Shown here: one piece after another, positions 61,903 through 64,000 of the stretch
How positions within the stretch are numbered: the stretch's first letter is position 1
Layout: the number at the start of each line of letters is the position of its first letter
DNA from: Patagioenas fasciata
Lineage: Eukaryota > Chordata > Aves > Columbiformes > Columbidae
DNA: 64,000 nt
Assembly: GCF_037038585.1 (NCBI RefSeq)
Contig: NC_092520.1
Span: forward strand, 118,465,001-118,529,000
Reading direction: 5' to 3'
Notes under the pieces: model-generated
Seen by the model: only the letters and a program-made list of their open reading frames with translations
Databases searched by the model: none
Told to the model about the DNA's origin: nothing
Translations under genes and position numbers: made by a program

Positions 61903-63503
61903 ATTTTCACATGTTGGGCCATAGTCCTAGGACATTTTCTGAGAAAGTGACCTCACTCCTCAAAAAGGCAGTGGGAGATTTGAAAGCAAGGCACATCCCT
62001 GGGAATTCAAAGCGAGCAGCTTACAAGGCTCCCGACCTCTCAGACTTCTTCCCCTCCCACTCATTTCTGCATTGCCTCTCATACTGTCCCTTACACCTGG
62101 AACGCTTTGGCCTCTTCCCACCTGCCAATTTTTTCCCTTCTCCATTTCAAATTCCTCCTTAACTCACTAACTTGCTTCCTGACTTCTTGGGCCTGGGGCC
62201 CCTGTTCTCCCATGGAGAAGCTCCCTCACTTGGGGGAGAAAGCCAGACGGCCAGTACACATGCCATGCAGTTGTTCTGCGAAGCCCAGGAGATGTGTGCA
62301 GATGCACGGTGACTGGGCAGATGATTCCCTGCAGTCAGAACAGGAGGATCTCACGTTTTCCTGGAGCATAACTCTAATTTTTTCAGGACTGGCCCACAGT
62401 ACTTGAACTGAGATCCTTCAGTGCTTGCTTAGGAGAAGTCAGAGGCTCAGAGAGGGGAAAAGCAACATTCAACTTTCCAGAAAGGCCAACTTCAATTCCT
62501 GAGAGATCCAGGTCCTGCTCTGGAGTACACTGAACTCTGTTTAAGGATTTCAGTGGGGTTTTGGTTGCCTGTGGCTGTAGGGTTAGATCTCAGCAGAGAA
62601 ATAATGAGGTGCTGTTGTGTAAAGGAGTTCTGCCCCCGATGAAACATTTCAGTGGAAAATAGATCTCCGTGAGCAGGAGAGGTTCACATTGATCACTGGG
62701 AAGCCCCTGTGTGCTTGTGTTTTTTCTACTGGTATAGAAATGCGACTTGAACTTAACTCCACTCCTACTATTAACTGTGTTGAGAGGATGAGAACTGTAG
62801 TGAAAATAAAACCAACAAAACTTTATTTTTTTCCTATTTTTGTCCTCATACTTTCAGATGTTGCAGTTCTGACTACAGAAGACTTTTAAAAATTGTAAAC
62901 GTGAACAACTTTACAACAAATCAATTCACGAACGTGACAGAGTACTTCACAGCAACCTATTTTATTAGCACACAGATAGTAGCACAAGGGTCAGATTCAG
63001 CAAAGAGAAAAAGAAGGTCCCTACCTCAGCCGTGTCTGTGTCCCCTGTCCTTTAAGCCACCCCTCCCGTTCATCAATGGGCCCACATTTTCCTTGTTCAA
63101 CCTTTCACTATCAATGTAGCCATAGAAACCCTTCCTATTACTCCTGATGTCACCTGGAAGCATTACCTCTAGGTAGACACCATCCCTAGATGCCCGGTTA
63201 ATATTTCTAAAGTCCTCTTTTGTAGTACATCCCTGCTTCCACCTCCTGTATGATTCCTTTTTACATCAGAGCTCCACCATGAGCTTTATGCTTACCCAAA
63301 ACATTCTCCTGATACTTCTGCCTGTCTTCATGAGTGCCACACTGCTCTTGTGCTTGGACCATGCTGTCCTTGAAGGTCCATCGGCTTACCTGAGCTCCTT
63401 TGCCCATCAGTGCTGCCTCCCTCTGGATCCCACCTACCAGTTTCCCAAATATGCTGAAATATGCTCTCCTAGAATTCAGGGTCTGCCTTCTGCTAGTCTC
63501 CTT

Positions 63504-63630
63504 CTTCTCTTCTCTTCTCTTCTCTTCTCTTCTCTTCTCTTCTCTTCTCTTCTCTTCTCTTCTCTTCTCTTCTCTTCTCTTCTCTTCTCTTCTCTTCTCT
63601 TCTCTTCTCTTCTCTTCTCTTCTCTTCTCT
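63504..63630. repeat. (TTCTC)n pentanucleotide array, about 25 units
   Basis: An uninterrupted run of the 5-bp unit CTTCT/TTCTC on the plus strand. It is pure pyrimidine on one strand and pure purine on the other. It is followed directly by the CTCCT array. Long open frames through it on both strands are repeat artefacts. Confidence 0.98.
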
Positions 63631-63894
63631 CTTCTCCTCTCCTCTCCTCTCCTCTCCTCTCCTCTCCTCTCCTCTCCTCTCCTCTCCTCTCCTCTCCTCT
63701 CCTCTCCTCTCCTCTCCTCTCCTCTCCTCTCCTCTCCTCTCCTCTCCTCTCCTCTCCTCTCCTCTCCTCTCCTCTCCTCTCCTCTCCTCTCCTCTCCTCT
63801 CCTCTCCTCTCCTCTCCTCTCCTCTCCTCTCCTCTCCTCTCCTCTCCTCTCCCCTCCTCTCCCCTCCTCTCCTCTCCTCTCCTCTCCTCTCCTC
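63631..63894. repeat. (CTCCT)n pentanucleotide array, about 51 units
   Basis: A nearly pure run of CTCCT units that begins with one transitional CTTCT unit and has two C-rich variant units (CCCCT) near 63851 and 63861. It differs from the preceding array by a single T-to-C change in the unit, which implies a variant unit that spread. Confidence 0.98.
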
Positions 63895-64000
63895 AGATCT
63901 CATACCCCACCATTTCATGGCGACTATAGCCAAGGCTATTGCTGATTCATATATTCTCAACCTCTTTTTCCTTGACAGTGAACGGCAGATGCAACTATGG

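Larger units (their letters stand above)
42090..62980. other. AT-rich upstream intergenic sequence, no gene seen
   Basis: Largely unique DNA with occasional GC-richer patches (43.8-44.3, 59.3-59.6 and 61.0-61.6 kb). It contains the CR1 tail at 48.1 kb, SINE relics, the poly(A)-tailed segment at 52.7 kb, the C18 run and the 61.85-kb hairpin. Open frames of up to 201 codons (for example 61197-61802 minus) show no recognisable domain or splice-linked partner. Confidence 0.55.
62985..64000 (-). mobile_element. CR1 LINE ORF2 fragment, decayed, split by a pentanucleotide array
   Basis: On the minus strand, pieces of CR1-type ORF2 can be read: [10 protein letters not shown] near 63900-63945 (from the end of the endonuclease domain, consensus SDHEMV), [11 protein letters not shown] near 63390-63420, and NKENVGP near 63075-63100. 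They appear in the order and spacing of the region between endonuclease and reverse transcriptase. Frames are broken by stops and shifts, so it is non-functional. The copy continues beyond the window edge. The array at 63504-63894 sits where CR1 has a naturally purine-rich stretch. The low-coordinate end is approximate. I recognised it from family memory, not by alignment. Confidence 0.8.

Noticed and set aside
62425-62470. GAGGCTCAGAGAGGGGAAAAG, a reverse MIR-like string
   Set aside because: Only about 20 bases resemble MIR and the continuation does not follow, so it was not annotated.
63279-63960. Open frames of 155-216 codons made of LLSS/ERRGE-type repeats
   Set aside because: They are translations of the pentanucleotide array in three frames; the non-repeat flanks are CR1 ORF2 read on the wrong strand.

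Overview
The window looks like avian (archosaur) nuclear DNA. It holds one vertebrate homeobox gene with long introns, long AT-rich unique stretches, few mobile elements, CR1 LINE fragments ending in the ATTCTGTG-type 3' repeat, and relics that resemble ancient amniote SINEs. A bird fits best because repeats are sparse. A crocodilian or turtle cannot be excluded from sequence alone.

The only protein-coding gene I can support is SHOX (short stature homeobox) on the minus strand. Five coding exons (34361-34088, 30856-30648, 26348-26291, 26200-26112, 24689-24444) join in frame through canonical GT-AG introns into a 291-residue protein with a paired-like homeodomain and a C-terminal OAR motif. 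It is SHOX rather than SHOX2 because the middle and tail ([40 protein letters not shown]) follow the SHOX version. A TATA box and a CCAAT box lie just upstream of the first coding exon, with an ATG-free leader between them and the start codon.

Layout: 1-23600 is the AT-rich 3' flank with a CR1 fragment, MIR-like relics and a 28-bp triplicate repeat. 23600-24443 is the SHOX 3' UTR. 24444-34361 is the SHOX coding span, with CpG-rich exon surroundings and an AT-rich block in intron 2 that contains a perfect paired-class homeodomain dimer site. 34362-42080 is the 5' regulatory domain, where CpG islands (36.4-38.3 kb and 40.9-41.8 kb) alternate with AT-rich, homeodomain-motif-bearing stretches. 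42080-62980 is gene-poor flank. 62985-64000 is a decayed CR1 ORF2 fragment on the minus strand, interrupted by a ~390-bp pentanucleotide polypyrimidine array.

I found no operon, CRISPR array, integrated virus or other undescribed multi-gene system. The points of most interest are the promoter architecture, the intronic homeodomain palindrome, the CR1-seeded pentamer array and a strong short hairpin at 61.85 kb.
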